Shown in pieces: positions 51,049-59,717 of a stretch of 64,000 nucleotides of DNA. Position numbers and translations under genes: made by a program. Position 1 is the stretch's first letter, and the number at the start of each line of letters is the position of its first letter. Origin of the DNA: VRUE01 sp963704545 (GTDB taxonomy: Bacteria > Actinomycetota > Thermoleophilia > Solirubrobacterales > 70-9); NCBI GenBank assembly GCA_963704545.1, contig OY969915.1, forward strand, positions 1,178,001 through 1,242,000, written 5' to 3'. Under the pieces are notes generated by a model. That model saw only the letters and a program-made list of their open reading frames with translations, ran no database searches and had not been told where the DNA came from.

Positions 51049-51327
51049 GTGACAAAGGCTGAGTTTCTGGACCAACTTTCAGGCGACGAGCGACTGGGCA
51101 GCAAGAAGGCCGCCGGCGACGCGGTTGACGCGGTGCTCGACGCGATCACCGACACTCTGAGCAGCGGCGGCGAAGTCAGCTTCACCGGCTTCGGCAAATT
51201 CCATGTCGCCGAGCGCGGCCCCCGCCAGGGCGTCAACCCCCGCACCGGCGAGCGGATCACGATCCCGGGCGGCAAGGTCCCGCGCTTCTCCGCTGGCTCC
51301 GCGCTGAAGACCAAGGTCAAAGGCTGA
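51049..51327 (+). CDS. HU-type nucleoid protein
   Basis: GTG 51049 follows GGAGGAG by 7 nt. The 92-residue protein is a standard HU/IHF subunit: MTKAEFLDQLS at the start, then GGEVSFTGFGKFHVAERGPR and NPRTGERITIPGGKVPRFSA, where the proline-containing arm bends DNA, and a final basic KTKVKG. It binds DNA as a dimer without sequence preference and compacts the nucleoid. Confidence 0.95.
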   Translation: MTKAEFLDQLSGDERLGSKKAAGDAVDAVLDAITDTLSSGGEVSFTGFGKFHVAERGPRQGVNPRTGERITIPGGKVPRFSAGSALKTKVKG

Positions 51328-52220
51328 GCCAGGCGCAGCCCTTCGCAGACCGGCTGGCGGCGCTCGTCGAAGAGCGCCGCAGCCAGGTCTGTCTCGGCCT
51401 CGACCCCGACCCGTCGAAGCTCTCCGGGGGCGAGCCTGACGTTTCCGCCGGCGCCGCCCCGGTCGCCGAGCGTGCGGCCGGGGCGGTCGTCGCGCACTGC
51501 CGCAGGCTGATCGAGCAGGTCGGTCCGGCCTGCGTCGCGATCAAGCCCCAGCTCGCCTGCTTCGAGCGCCTCGGCGCTCCGGGTTGGGCCGCGCTGGCGG
51601 ATGTCTGCGCGGCGGCCCGCGAAGCCGACCTGCTCGTCGTCGCCGACGGTAAGCGCGGTGACGTTCCGGTCACCGCGGCCGCCTACGCCCAGGCGCTGGT
51701 GGGCGAGACCCCGACCCCGTGGGGCCCCGTGGCGGGGCTCGGAGCCGATGCCTTCACCGCCAACCCGCTGCTCGGCACCGACGCGCTGGAGCCGCTGGTG
51801 GATGCCGCCGCGGCAGCCGGGGCGGGCATCTTCACCCTGGTGCGGACGAGCAATCCCGGTGCGGCCGACGTGCAGGACCTGCCGGCACCCGAGCAACCGT
51901 TGCACGAGCGCCTGGCCGGGCTCGTCGACGGGCTCTCGGACCGGCTGCTGGGCGAGGGCGGGCTGAGCGGGATGGGCGCGGTGGTCGGTGCGACCGCACC
52001 CGGGCACATCGCCCGCCTGCGTTCCCTGATGCCCCGCTCGATCTTCCTCGTCCCGGGGGTCGGAGCCCAGGGCGGCCGGCCGGAGCTGCTCGGGGCCGCC
52101 TTCGCGGCGGGCGTCGCCTCGGCTCTGGTCCCCGTCTCGCGCGGGATCGCCGCCGCCGAGGACCCCGCCGCCGCCGCCGAGGACATGCGCGCCAGGGTTT
52201 GGGCCGCTTCGACCGAATAG
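51324..52220 (+). CDS. pyrF: Orotidine-5'-phosphate decarboxylase with an apparent CTG start
   Basis: Full-length homology needs the frame to begin at CTG 51324 (reading LSQAQPFADRLAALVEERRS), which overlaps the HU stop as CTGA; the first ATG/GTG in frame is far inside the enzyme, near 51690. The 298-residue product is a group-2 OMP decarboxylase: VCLGLDPDPSKL, VAIKPQLACFE, the catalytic VVADGKRGDVPVT (Asp-x-Lys and Asp), AFTANPLLGTDAL, GATAPGHIA and a phosphate-binding PGVGAQGG. It makes UMP from OMP in pyrimidine synthesis. CTG initiation is rare, so an unusual start or a sequence error is possible. Confidence 0.88.
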   Translation: MSQAQPFADRLAALVEERRSQVCLGLDPDPSKLSGGEPDVSAGAAPVAERAAGAVVAHCRRLIEQVGPACVAIKPQLACFERLGAPGWAALADVCAAAREADLLVVADGKRGDVPVTAAAYAQALVGETPTPWGPVAGLGADAFTANPLLGTDALEPLVDAAAAAGAGIFTLVRTSNPGAADVQDLPAPEQPLHERLAGLVDGLSDRLLGEGGLSGMGAVVGATAPGHIARLRSLMPRSIFLVPGVGAQGGRPELLGAAFAAGVASALVPVSRGIAAAEDPAAAAEDMRARVWAASTE

Positions 52221-52266
52221 GGCGCAGATACGATCTGCGCGCCCATTCGACCGCCAGTCACCTGCA

Positions 52267-52581
52267 ATGAACAAGCGCACCTCAGCTACGGCCCGGATCC
52301 TCGCGGTACTCGCCCTGGTCGCTGCCTTCGTTCTCGTCGTCGTCGCCATCGGGGGCGTGTTCGACGGCGGCTCGGACTCGAACGGGCAAGGGCATGGCGA
52401 CCAGGCCGAGCGCCGAGCCGAGGCCAAGCGCAAGGTCCCGGCGACCTACGAGGTCAAGAGCGGAGACACGCTGCTGGCGATCGCCAGCCGGACCGGGGTC
52501 ACGGTCGCGCGCATCGAAATGCTCAACCCCGAGGTCGACCCGCAGATCCTGATCGCCGGCGAAACGCTGAAGCTTCGGTGA
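52267..52581 (+). CDS. Membrane-anchored LysM-domain protein
   Basis: The 104-residue protein has one N-terminal membrane segment (ILAVLALVAAFVLVVVAIGG), a charged linker and a C-terminal LysM domain (TYEVKSGDTLLAIASRTGVT ... EVDPQILIAGETLKL) that binds peptidoglycan. Its stop overlaps the GTG of the carboxypeptidase gene, so both act at the cell wall and are likely coupled. Confidence 0.88.
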   Translation: MNKRTSATARILAVLALVAAFVLVVVAIGGVFDGGSDSNGQGHGDQAERRAEAKRKVPATYEVKSGDTLLAIASRTGVTVARIEMLNPEVDPQILIAGETLKLR

Positions 52582-53762
52582 GCAGCCGGGTCGCGGGCGC
52601 GCTTCTCGCGTGCCTGCTGGCCCTGCTCTGGACGGCCCCCGCCGAGGCCGAGGCTGCACCGCCGGGCATCGACGCCCGGGCATGGGCCTTGATCGACGCC
52701 CGCAGCGGCGACGTGCTCGTCTCCCACGCCGGCGACCGGCGGCTGCCGATCGCCAGCACGACCAAGCTGATGACCGCCTACGTGGCGCTGCGCGAGCTGC
52801 CGCTGGACCGCGTCGTGCGGGCCGTGCCCTACGACGCGATCTACGGCGAGTCGCTGCTCGAACTCAGGCCCGGCGAGCGGGTGAGCGTGCGCGACCTGCT
52901 CTACGGCCTGATCCTGCGCAGCGGCAACGACGCCGCCTACGACCTCGCCCTTGCCGCCGCCGGCTCGGAAGTTCGCTTCGTCGCCGAGATGAACCGCTAC
53001 GCCGCGGCGCTGGGCCTGGCGGACACGCATTACGCGAACCCGATCGGGCTCGACGAGGAGGGCAACTACTCCAGCGCCCGCGACCTGGTGACGCTGACTC
53101 GGAGGCTCCTGCGCAATCCCGCCTTCGCCCGGATCGCCGATGCCCGCAGCGCCAGGCTGCGCAGCCTGCGCCCGCCGCGCACGATCGACACCCTCAACGA
53201 CCTGCTCTACCGGGCGACCTGGACCACAGGGGTGAAGACCGGCCACACCTTCGGCGCCGCCTACGTCCTGGTCGGTTCCGGCCAGCGCAACGGGGTGAGG
53301 CTGATCTCGGTCGTGATCGGCACCCCGACGGAGACCGAACGCGATCTCGCCAGCCTGCGCCTGCTCGAGTACGGCTTCTCCCGCTACGAGCGGCGGGTGC
53401 CGGTCCGGGCCGGGGAGGAGCTCGCCGAGGCCTCGGTTCGCTACGGAGGCGGTGAGCTGCCGCTGCGCGCCGCGCACACGGTCTCCGTCGGCGTTCGCCC
53501 CGACCAGCGGCTCGGCCTCGCGGTGCGGGCGCCGAGCGAGCTCGAGGGCCCGATCCGCCGCGGCGCCGCGCTGGGCAGGGCGACCGTGTTCGTCGACGGC
53601 CGCCGGGCCGCCGCCGTGGCGCTGCGCGCCGCGCGTGCGGTGCCCGAGGCGAGCGCTCTGGACCGGGCGAGAAGCTTCGTCGGCTCGGAGGAGATTCCGG
53701 TCGGGATCGCGCTTTGCGTGATACTGGTCGGAGCAGTCATGCTGAGGCGCCTTTCACGATGA
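52578..53762 (+). CDS. D-alanyl-D-alanine carboxypeptidase (peptidase S11)
   Basis: GTG 52578 gives 394 residues. A signal peptide (LLACLLALLWTAPAEAEA) is followed by the penicillin-binding fold with all three active-site motifs: SxxK in IASTTKLMTAYVA, SGN in ILRSGNDAAYDLA and KTG in TGVKTGHTFGA. A C-terminal region and a last membrane helix (EEIPVGIALCVILVGAVMLR) tether it to the membrane. It removes the terminal D-Ala from peptidoglycan stem peptides. Confidence 0.92.
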   Translation: MSSRVAGALLACLLALLWTAPAEAEAAPPGIDARAWALIDARSGDVLVSHAGDRRLPIASTTKLMTAYVALRELPLDRVVRAVPYDAIYGESLLELRPGERVSVRDLLYGLILRSGNDAAYDLALAAAGSEVRFVAEMNRYAAALGLADTHYANPIGLDEEGNYSSARDLVTLTRRLLRNPAFARIADARSARLRSLRPPRTIDTLNDLLYRATWTTGVKTGHTFGAAYVLVGSGQRNGVRLISVVIGTPTETERDLASLRLLEYGFSRYERRVPVRAGEELAEASVRYGGGELPLRAAHTVSVGVRPDQRLGLAVRAPSELEGPIRRGAALGRATVFVDGRRAAAVALRAARAVPEASALDRARSFVGSEEIPVGIALCVILVGAVMLRRLSR

Positions 53763-54715
53763 TCCTCACGGTCACTCTCAACGCCGCGATCGACCGCACG
53801 GTCGCGGTGCCGAACTTCCGTCTCGGTCACCGGCACCGGGCGGTCGAGAGCCGCACGTCGCCCGGCGGCAAGGGAATCAACGTCGCCCGCGCCCTCAGAC
53901 GGCTGGGCCGGCCCGTGATCGTCACCGGCTTCGCCGGCGGCCCGACCGGAAACCGGCTGCTGGAGCAGCTTCGCGAGGAAGCCGTCCTGACCGACTTCAC
54001 CCGGATCGCCGCCGACACGCGGATCAACATGGCCGTGATCGACCCCACCTCCGGCGAGCAGACGGAGATCAACGAGCGCGGGCCCGCGGTCAGCCCCGAG
54101 GAGGTCGAGGCATTTGCCGCCCGCCTCGGCTACCTCGCCGACGGCGCCAGGCTCTGCGTGCTCGCCGGCACCCTGCCCCCCGGAGCCGGCGGCGACCTCT
54201 ATGCGCGCCTGGTCAAGGACCTGACCGAGCGCGGCGTGCCGGTCGTCCTTGACTCCGAGGGGGAGGCGATGCTCACCGGCCTGCGCGCCGGCGCCGCCAT
54301 GGTCACGCCCAACGAGCGCGAGGCGGAGGAGCTGGTCGGCCAGGAGTTCGACGGCCGTCAGGACCTCGTCCACGGGCTCTCCGAGCTGGTCCGCCTCGGC
54401 GCCCACGAGGCCGCGATCACGCGGCCGGACGGCTGCGCGGCGGTGATCGGCGCGGGGGCGGAGAGGCGTTTCGTCGAGGTCCGCACCGAGCCGCTGGAGC
54501 CGGTCTCGACGGTCGGCTCGGGCGACGCCTTCCTGGCGGGCTACGCGGCGGCGCGCTACGACGGCCGGCCTGCAGAGGAGTGCCTCGCCTACGGCGTCGC
54601 CTGCGGGGCGGAGTCGACCCAGCACTTCGGCGCCGGCGCGGTCGACCGCAGCCAGGTCGAGCGCCTCCTCGGCGAGGTTCACGTCCAGGATTTGGAGGTC
54701 CCCGCCGAAGTGTAG
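53759..54715 (+). CDS. PfkB-family sugar kinase (1-phosphofructokinase-like)
   Basis: ATG 53759 overlaps the previous stop (ATGA) and gives 318 residues. Motifs are LTVTLNAAIDRTVAVPNFRL at the start, SPGGKGINVARALRRLG (PfkB signature 1), LAGTLPPGAGGDLY and STVGSGDAFLAGYAAARYDG (signature 2 with catalytic Asp). The family includes 1-phosphofructokinase and tagatose-6-phosphate kinase; no pts/fru genes lie nearby to settle the substrate. Confidence 0.87.
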   Translation: MILTVTLNAAIDRTVAVPNFRLGHRHRAVESRTSPGGKGINVARALRRLGRPVIVTGFAGGPTGNRLLEQLREEAVLTDFTRIAADTRINMAVIDPTSGEQTEINERGPAVSPEEVEAFAARLGYLADGARLCVLAGTLPPGAGGDLYARLVKDLTERGVPVVLDSEGEAMLTGLRAGAAMVTPNEREAEELVGQEFDGRQDLVHGLSELVRLGAHEAAITRPDGCAAVIGAGAERRFVEVRTEPLEPVSTVGSGDAFLAGYAAARYDGRPAEECLAYGVACGAESTQHFGAGAVDRSQVERLLGEVHVQDLEVPAEV

Positions 54716-54748
54716 GCTGGGATCTCAACGCCACCCTGGAGGACCAAC

Positions 54749-55954
54749 TTGGAGATCGACATCGGTCGAGGCAAGAAGGGGCGGCGCGCTTACGGATTCG
54801 ACGACATCGCGATCGTCCCGTCGCGCCGCACCCGCGATCCCGACGACATTGACATCAGCTGGACGCTTGGCCCCTACCGCTTCGAGCTGCCGCTCGTCGC
54901 CTCGGCGATGGACGGCGTGGTCAGTCCCGACACCGCCGTGCTCGTCAACGAGCTGGGCGGCCTCGGCGTGCTCAACCTGGAGGGGATCTGGACCCGCTTT
55001 GAGGACGCCGAGGAGCGCCTGGAGGCGATCGCCGGCGCGCCCACGCACGAGGCGACGCGGATCATGCAGGAGATCTACACCGAGCCGGTCAAGCCCGAGC
55101 TGATCGGCAGGCGGATAGCGGAAATCAAGGAGCGCGGCGCGGTCGCCTGCGGCTCGCTGACGCCGCAGAAAGTCCGCGAGCACTACGAGATCGCGGTGGA
55201 GGCGGGGATCGACATCCTCGTCATCCAGGGCACGGTGATCTCGGCCGAACACGTCTCGACCACGGTCGAGCCGCTCAACCTGAAGGAGTTCATCGCCGAG
55301 GTGCCGGTGCCGACGGTGGTCGGCGGTTGCGCGTCCTACTCGACCGGGCTGCACCTGATGCGGACCGGTGCGGTCGGCGTCCTGGTCGGCGTCGGGCCGG
55401 GAGCGGCTTGCACGACCCGCGGTGTGCTCGGGATCGGGGTGCCGCAGGCGACCGCGATCGCCGACGTGGCGGCGGCCCGCTCGCAGCACATGCTCGAGAC
55501 CGGTGAGTACGTCAACGTGATCGCCGACGGCGGCATGCGCACCGGGGGAGACGTCTCCAAGGCGATCGCCTGCGGGGCGGACTCGGTGATGGTCGGCTCG
55601 CCGCTGGCCCGGGCCAAGGAGGCACCCGGCCGGGGCTTCCACTGGGGGATGGCGACCTTCCACCCCTCGCTGCCCCGCGGTACCCGAGTCACGACCAGGC
55701 AGGACGGCACGATGGAGGAGATCCTGCTCGGGCCGGCCCAGGAGAACGACGGCACCTTCAACCTGATGGGGGCGCTGAAAACCTCGATGGCCACCTGTGG
55801 CTACGAGGACATCCGCTCCTTCCAGCGGGCCGAGGTGATGGTGGCTCCCGCTCTCATGAGTGAGGGGAAGAAGCTGCAGAATGAGCAGGCCGTTGGCATG
55901 GGGTCGAATGGAAGAGCAGCGGTCTCGGCGGGGGTTGCGGTATCGGATGACTGA
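54749..55954 (+). CDS. guaB3: GuaB3-type IMP dehydrogenase/GMP reductase-family protein
   Basis: TTG 54749 has GGAGG 7 nt upstream. The 401-residue protein lacks the CBS domains of GuaB and has GuaB3 landmarks: YGFDDIAIVPSRRTRDPDDI, LVASAMDGVVSPDTAV, GGCASYSTGLHLMRTGAVGV, the active-site loop GPGAACTTRGVLGIGVPQAT with its Cys, and IADGGMRTGGDVSKAIACGA. GuaB3 has been reported to act as a GMP reductase in cyanobacteria; the reaction in this lineage is not settled by sequence. It overlaps guaA by 8 nt, tying it to purine metabolism. Confidence 0.88.
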   Translation: MEIDIGRGKKGRRAYGFDDIAIVPSRRTRDPDDIDISWTLGPYRFELPLVASAMDGVVSPDTAVLVNELGGLGVLNLEGIWTRFEDAEERLEAIAGAPTHEATRIMQEIYTEPVKPELIGRRIAEIKERGAVACGSLTPQKVREHYEIAVEAGIDILVIQGTVISAEHVSTTVEPLNLKEFIAEVPVPTVVGGCASYSTGLHLMRTGAVGVLVGVGPGAACTTRGVLGIGVPQATAIADVAAARSQHMLETGEYVNVIADGGMRTGGDVSKAIACGADSVMVGSPLARAKEAPGRGFHWGMATFHPSLPRGTRVTTRQDGTMEEILLGPAQENDGTFNLMGALKTSMATCGYEDIRSFQRAEVMVAPALMSEGKKLQNEQAVGMGSNGRAAVSAGVAVSDD

Positions 55955-57608
55955 GGGTCCCAGCGCGGGTGGGCCGGCGGGTCCTGTCGCTGCAGGGGAC
56001 CCACCGCCCCCTGCGGTCGCTAAAGCGTCCTCGGGGGCGGTTCCCCCTACAGCGCCACCCCCCGGCAGGAACGCGGTGGAGGAGGTGCTGGTCCTCGACT
56101 TCGGGGGGCAGTACTCGCAGCTGATCGCCCGCCGCATTCGCGAATGCGGCGTCTTCGCGGAGCTTTTGCCTTCGACGACGCCGGTCGCGGCCATCCGGGA
56201 AAGAGCTCCTAGGGGATTGGTGCTCTCGGGAGGGCCGGCGTCGGTGTATGAGGAGGGGGCTCCGGCGTTTCCGACTGAGCTGCTCGATCTCGAGATTCCG
56301 ATGCTGGGGATCTGTTACGGGATGCAGGCGATGGTTCAGGCCCTGGGCGGTCGGGTGGAGGCGGCCGGGACGGGCGAGTTCGGGCGCACCGACCTGACCC
56401 TGCGCGACGCGGGCGGCCACCTGCTGGCGGGGCTGCCCGAGGAGCAGCACTGCTGGATGAGCCACCGCGACGCGGTCTTCGAGCCGCCTGAGGGGTTCAC
56501 GGCGCTCGCTTCCAGCCCCGGATCGCCGGTGGCGGCGTGCGAGTACCCCGACCGGGGGCTCTACGGGATCCAGTTCCACCCCGAGGTCGTCCACACGCCC
56601 TACGGAACCGAGATCCTGACCCGGTTCCTGCGCGACGTCGCCGGTTGCGAGCAGCAGTGGTCGCCGCAGTCGGTGATCGCCGAACAGGTAACGAGGATCC
56701 AGGCGCAGGTGGGGGAGGGCAAGGTGATCTGCGGGCTCTCCGGCGGCGTCGACTCCTCGGTCGCGGCGCTGCTCGTGCACAAGGCGATCGGCGCGCAGCT
56801 GACCTGCGTCTTCGTCGACCACGGCCTGATGCGGCTGAACGAGGCCGAGCAGGTCGTGGCCGCCTTCGAGCAGTTCGGCATCCCCCTCGTCCACGTCGAG
56901 GCCGAGCAGCGCTTCCTCGCGAAGCTCGCCGGCCACGACGAGCCCGAGCGCAAGCGCAAGATCATCGGCGAGGAGTTCATCCGCGTCTTCGAGGAGGAGG
57001 CGGCCAAGCTCGAGGACGCCGCCTACCTCGTCCAGGGCACCCTCTACTCCGACGTGATCGAGTCGGGTGGCAGCGACGGCGCCGCCACGATCAAGTCCCA
57101 CCACAACGTCGGCGGCCTGCCCGAGGACCTCGAGTTCGAGCTGGTCGAGCCGCTGCGGATGCTGTTCAAGGACGAGGTGAGGGCGGTGGGGGCCGAGCTC
57201 GGACTCCCCGAGCGGATGGTCTGGCGCCAGCCCTTCCCCGGGCCGGGCCTGGCGATCCGCATCGTCGGCGGCGAGGTGACCAAGGAGCGGCTCGACATCC
57301 TGCGTGCCGCCGACGCGATCCTGCAGGAGGAGATCCGCGCGGCAGAGCTCTACCGCCAGCTCTGGCAGTCCTTCTGCGTGCTCCCGGTCGTGCGCTCGGT
57401 CGGCGTCCAGGGCGACGGGCGTACCTACGCCTACCCGGTGGTGATCCGCGCCGTCACCTCCGACGACGCGATGACCGCCGACTGGGCGCGGCTCCCCTAC
57501 GACCTCCTGGAGCGGGTCTCGAACCGGATCATCAACGAGATCGCCGACGTCAACCGCGTGGCGCTGGACATCTCCTCCAAGCCGCCGGCAACCATCGAGT
57601 GGGAGTGA
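55947..57608 (+). CDS. guaA: GMP synthase (glutamine-hydrolysing)
   Basis: ATG 55947 gives 553 residues; earlier in-frame starts lie inside guaB3. About 42 Pro/Ala/Gly-rich residues (GPAGPVAAGDPPPPAVA) precede the enzyme proper, which begins VEEVLVLDFGGQYSQLIARR. The class I amidotransferase has the nucleophile loop MLGICYGMQAMVQALGG and YGIQFHPEVVHTPYG. The synthetase has the PP-loop GLSGGVDSSVAALLVHKA and the C-terminal dimerisation domain with RMVWRQPFPGPGLAIRI. It converts XMP to GMP. The N-terminal extension is unusual, and the true start could be further in. Confidence 0.94.
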   Translation: MTEGPSAGGPAGPVAAGDPPPPAVAKASSGAVPPTAPPPGRNAVEEVLVLDFGGQYSQLIARRIRECGVFAELLPSTTPVAAIRERAPRGLVLSGGPASVYEEGAPAFPTELLDLEIPMLGICYGMQAMVQALGGRVEAAGTGEFGRTDLTLRDAGGHLLAGLPEEQHCWMSHRDAVFEPPEGFTALASSPGSPVAACEYPDRGLYGIQFHPEVVHTPYGTEILTRFLRDVAGCEQQWSPQSVIAEQVTRIQAQVGEGKVICGLSGGVDSSVAALLVHKAIGAQLTCVFVDHGLMRLNEAEQVVAAFEQFGIPLVHVEAEQRFLAKLAGHDEPERKRKIIGEEFIRVFEEEAAKLEDAAYLVQGTLYSDVIESGGSDGAATIKSHHNVGGLPEDLEFELVEPLRMLFKDEVRAVGAELGLPERMVWRQPFPGPGLAIRIVGGEVTKERLDILRAADAILQEEIRAAELYRQLWQSFCVLPVVRSVGVQGDGRTYAYPVVIRAVTSDDAMTADWARLPYDLLERVSNRIINEIADVNRVALDISSKPPATIEWE

Positions 57609-57672
57609 CGCTTCCGGTGCGATTTATGTGCCCATAGATGGCATAACTCGCACCGGAACCGAGAATCGTTTG

Positions 57673-58530
57673 ATGTCCTCGTTCGCGGTCTCGATCTCGG
57701 TACTGAGCCTCGTGCAGGCGGCGCTGGTGGCGCTGCCGGTTTCGCGACCGCTGCCTGCTTGGCTGGACCACCTGCGCAGCCGCTGGTGGGCGTTGCTGCC
57801 GGCGCTCTCGATCGTCGTCGTGGTCGGCGGGATCGCGCTCTGGTCGGACTCGGCCACTGGGTTGACCTATCTGGCGCTGGTCGCGGTGCCGCCTCTGGCT
57901 GCGCTGGCCCTGGCGCTCCTTGTCCGCGGGTCTCGCCCAACGTTGGCGCTCGCCGTCCCGCTCCTCTTCGTTCTCGCCTGGGCTGTGCCTGAAGCGCTGG
58001 CTGGCGAGGCTGCAGCCACAGCGCTTTCCGGTTTGGCCTGCGTTGCCCTCGGCTGGCTGCTGGTCAATGCCGTCGCGGCTCGCTGGTTGCGCTGGGGCAT
58101 CTACGCGATGGCGGCGATCGACGCCTGTCTCGTCGCCGCCAACCTTCTTCAAGGCCCCAGCGACGTGCTCAGCGCCGCGGCCCCCGCGGCCGACCTTCCG
58201 GCCCTGCAGGTTGCCAACTTCGGCACTGCCCGCATGGGCTTTGGCGACCTCTTCGTCGCCGCCCTCGTCGGCTGCCTCCTCGCAAAACAGCCCGCCGACG
58301 GGACGAAATCCGCCCCGATGACGTCGATTTCGTCCCGTCGGCAGTGGGTTGGGGCGGGGCTGGTGGCCGTGCTGGGGCTGGGGTTCGACCTGCTCTTCTT
58401 CGCGGTCGACACGCTGCCGGCGACCGTGCCGGTTGCGATCGCGCTGGCGATCGTCACATGGCTGACGTCGCCTGGAGACCCGGGAGCCGCCTCAGCCCGC
58501 CGCGGCGGCGAGGAGCGGGCTCAGCTGTAG
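57673..58530 (+). CDS. Polytopic membrane protein with GxGD motif (possible presenilin-like aspartyl protease)
   Basis: Starting at ATG 57673 gives 285 residues with about eight hydrophobic segments; a GTG at 57628 is in frame. Two membrane aspartates stand out: Asp150 in GIYAMAAIDACLVAANLL and Asp192 in FGTARMGFGDLFVAALVG, the second a GxGD motif as in presenilin, signal-peptide peptidase and prepilin peptidase. A later VPVAIALAIVTW could stand for the PAL element. Spacing and helix order fit a presenilin-type enzyme better than a prepilin peptidase, but overall similarity is low. It overlaps the M23 gene tail-to-tail by 10 bp. Substrates are unknown. Confidence 0.6.
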   Translation: MSSFAVSISVLSLVQAALVALPVSRPLPAWLDHLRSRWWALLPALSIVVVVGGIALWSDSATGLTYLALVAVPPLAALALALLVRGSRPTLALAVPLLFVLAWAVPEALAGEAAATALSGLACVALGWLLVNAVAARWLRWGIYAMAAIDACLVAANLLQGPSDVLSAAAPAADLPALQVANFGTARMGFGDLFVAALVGCLLAKQPADGTKSAPMTSISSRRQWVGAGLVAVLGLGFDLLFFAVDTLPATVPVAIALAIVTWLTSPGDPGAASARRGGEERAQL

Positions 58531-59468
58531 CGGTCCCACTTCTGCAGGTAGGGGAGCGGGTCGATCGGGCTGCCGCCCTCGTACCAGCCCGGGTCCGTCC
58601 AGATCTCGAAGTGCAGGTGGCAGGCGGTGGCCGAGCCGGTGTCGCCGACGATGCCGATCGGCTGGGCGGTGCGGACCGTGTCGCCCGTTTTCAGCGGCGA
58701 CGGTTCGGCCAGGTGGGCGTACATGAAGTCGAAGGTAGTGCCCTTGCCGTCGATCACGACGTAGTTCCCGGCGGCGCTGTGGTAGCCGGAGTACTGCACC
58801 CGGCCGCCGCGGGCGGCGACGATCGGCACACCGCACTCGGCCATCACGTCGTGGCCCTGGTGGGTGTGGCCGGCGCGGCCGGCGCCGAAGACGGCGCCGC
58901 TGTCGCCGTAGTCGTGGGTGCCGAGCAGGGGGAAGGCGTAGCCGTAGAAGGCGAAGTCGAGGCTCGGCGCTTCCGAGGCGGTTGCCGGCCGGGCGGCGAG
59001 CGCACCGGCCTGCGAGGAGACCTGGAACGTGTAGCGCCCGTTGGGGGCCGTGCGACCGTCGTTGGTCGTCCCGTCCCAGCGGATCGCGGTCACGGTCTCG
59101 GGGGCGACGTCGTTGCGGAAGAAGGTGCGGACGCTGGCGCCGGCGACGTCGACGACGTCGACGCGGATGTCGTTCTGCGCCTGGCTGCTGGCGATCGAGA
59201 AGCTCAGCTTGGGGTAGCGGAAGCCGTAGTAGAAGGACTTGCGCGGGGTGGTCTGGGCCGAGATCAGGCGCAGGGCGCCGGCGCTGGGGGCGTCGGAGGC
59301 CGGCGTGCCGCTGGGGCTGCCGGGTGGCGGCGGGCTGCCCGCCGCGGTCGGCGCGCCACCCGTGCTGGCGGCCGCGGTTGCCGCAACGCAGAGCAACAGC
59401 GCCATCGCCACGATCGTGAAATACGTTCCCGCCAGCCAAGGCCGGGTGGTCTTGCCTACCACTGCCAC
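58521..59468 (-). CDS. M23-family peptidoglycan endopeptidase
   Basis: The 315-residue protein has an N-terminal membrane/signal segment (FTIVAMALLLCVAATAAAS), a Pro/Ser/Gly linker and a FlgD-like Ig module (VTAIRWDGTTNDGRTAPNGR, then YTFQV). A LytM domain follows from about residue 185, with zinc ligands in HTHQGHDVMAECG (HxxxD), YAHL and ATACHLHFEIW (HxH). It probably cleaves peptide cross-links in the wall. It is divergent from rplM, with about 250 bp between. Confidence 0.92.
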   Translation of the reverse strand: MAVVGKTTRPWLAGTYFTIVAMALLLCVAATAAASTGGAPTAAGSPPPPGSPSGTPASDAPSAGALRLISAQTTPRKSFYYGFRYPKLSFSIASSQAQNDIRVDVVDVAGASVRTFFRNDVAPETVTAIRWDGTTNDGRTAPNGRYTFQVSSQAGALAARPATASEAPSLDFAFYGYAFPLLGTHDYGDSGAVFGAGRAGHTHQGHDVMAECGVPIVAARGGRVQYSGYHSAAGNYVVIDGKGTTFDFMYAHLAEPSPLKTGDTVRTAQPIGIVGDTGSATACHLHFEIWTDPGWYEGGSPIDPLPYLQKWDRYS

Positions 59469-59608
59469 TCTCTCTTTCGTTCGCCTACGGAGTTAGCTGT
59501 CGGGCTCGCGCTGAAAGAGTTGCGCTACGACCTTTTCGGCCGATTCGCCCCGGGAACCTGCAACGGTTCCTGCGGTTCCTCCGCTCCCAGCCACCTGTGC
59601 GGCTGGGA

Positions 59609-59636
59609 TTCGGCACTGTTGGCGCGGCAGTATAGA
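59609..59636 (+). promoter_or_regulatory. Candidate promoter of rplM-rpsI
   Basis: TATAGA (59631-59636) with TTCGGC (59609-59614) 16 nt upstream lies 80 bp before the rplM start. Upstream, GGAACCTGCAACGGTTCC (59551-59568) is a short inverted repeat. The rest of the 250-bp region between the M23 gene and rplM shows no gene. Confidence 0.4.
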
Positions 59637-59717
59637 CACCGGGGCGGCCGCGTACGCGGATGCGGCGCGGCGGCTATCATGCCGTGGCCGCTGGGCGCTG
59701 CCCGCGGCTTTTCTCTG

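Noticed and set aside
58344..59717. Long open frame upstream of rplM
   Set aside because: It is antisense to the M23 peptidase gene and crosses the promoter region. ATG 59718 gives a normal uL13.
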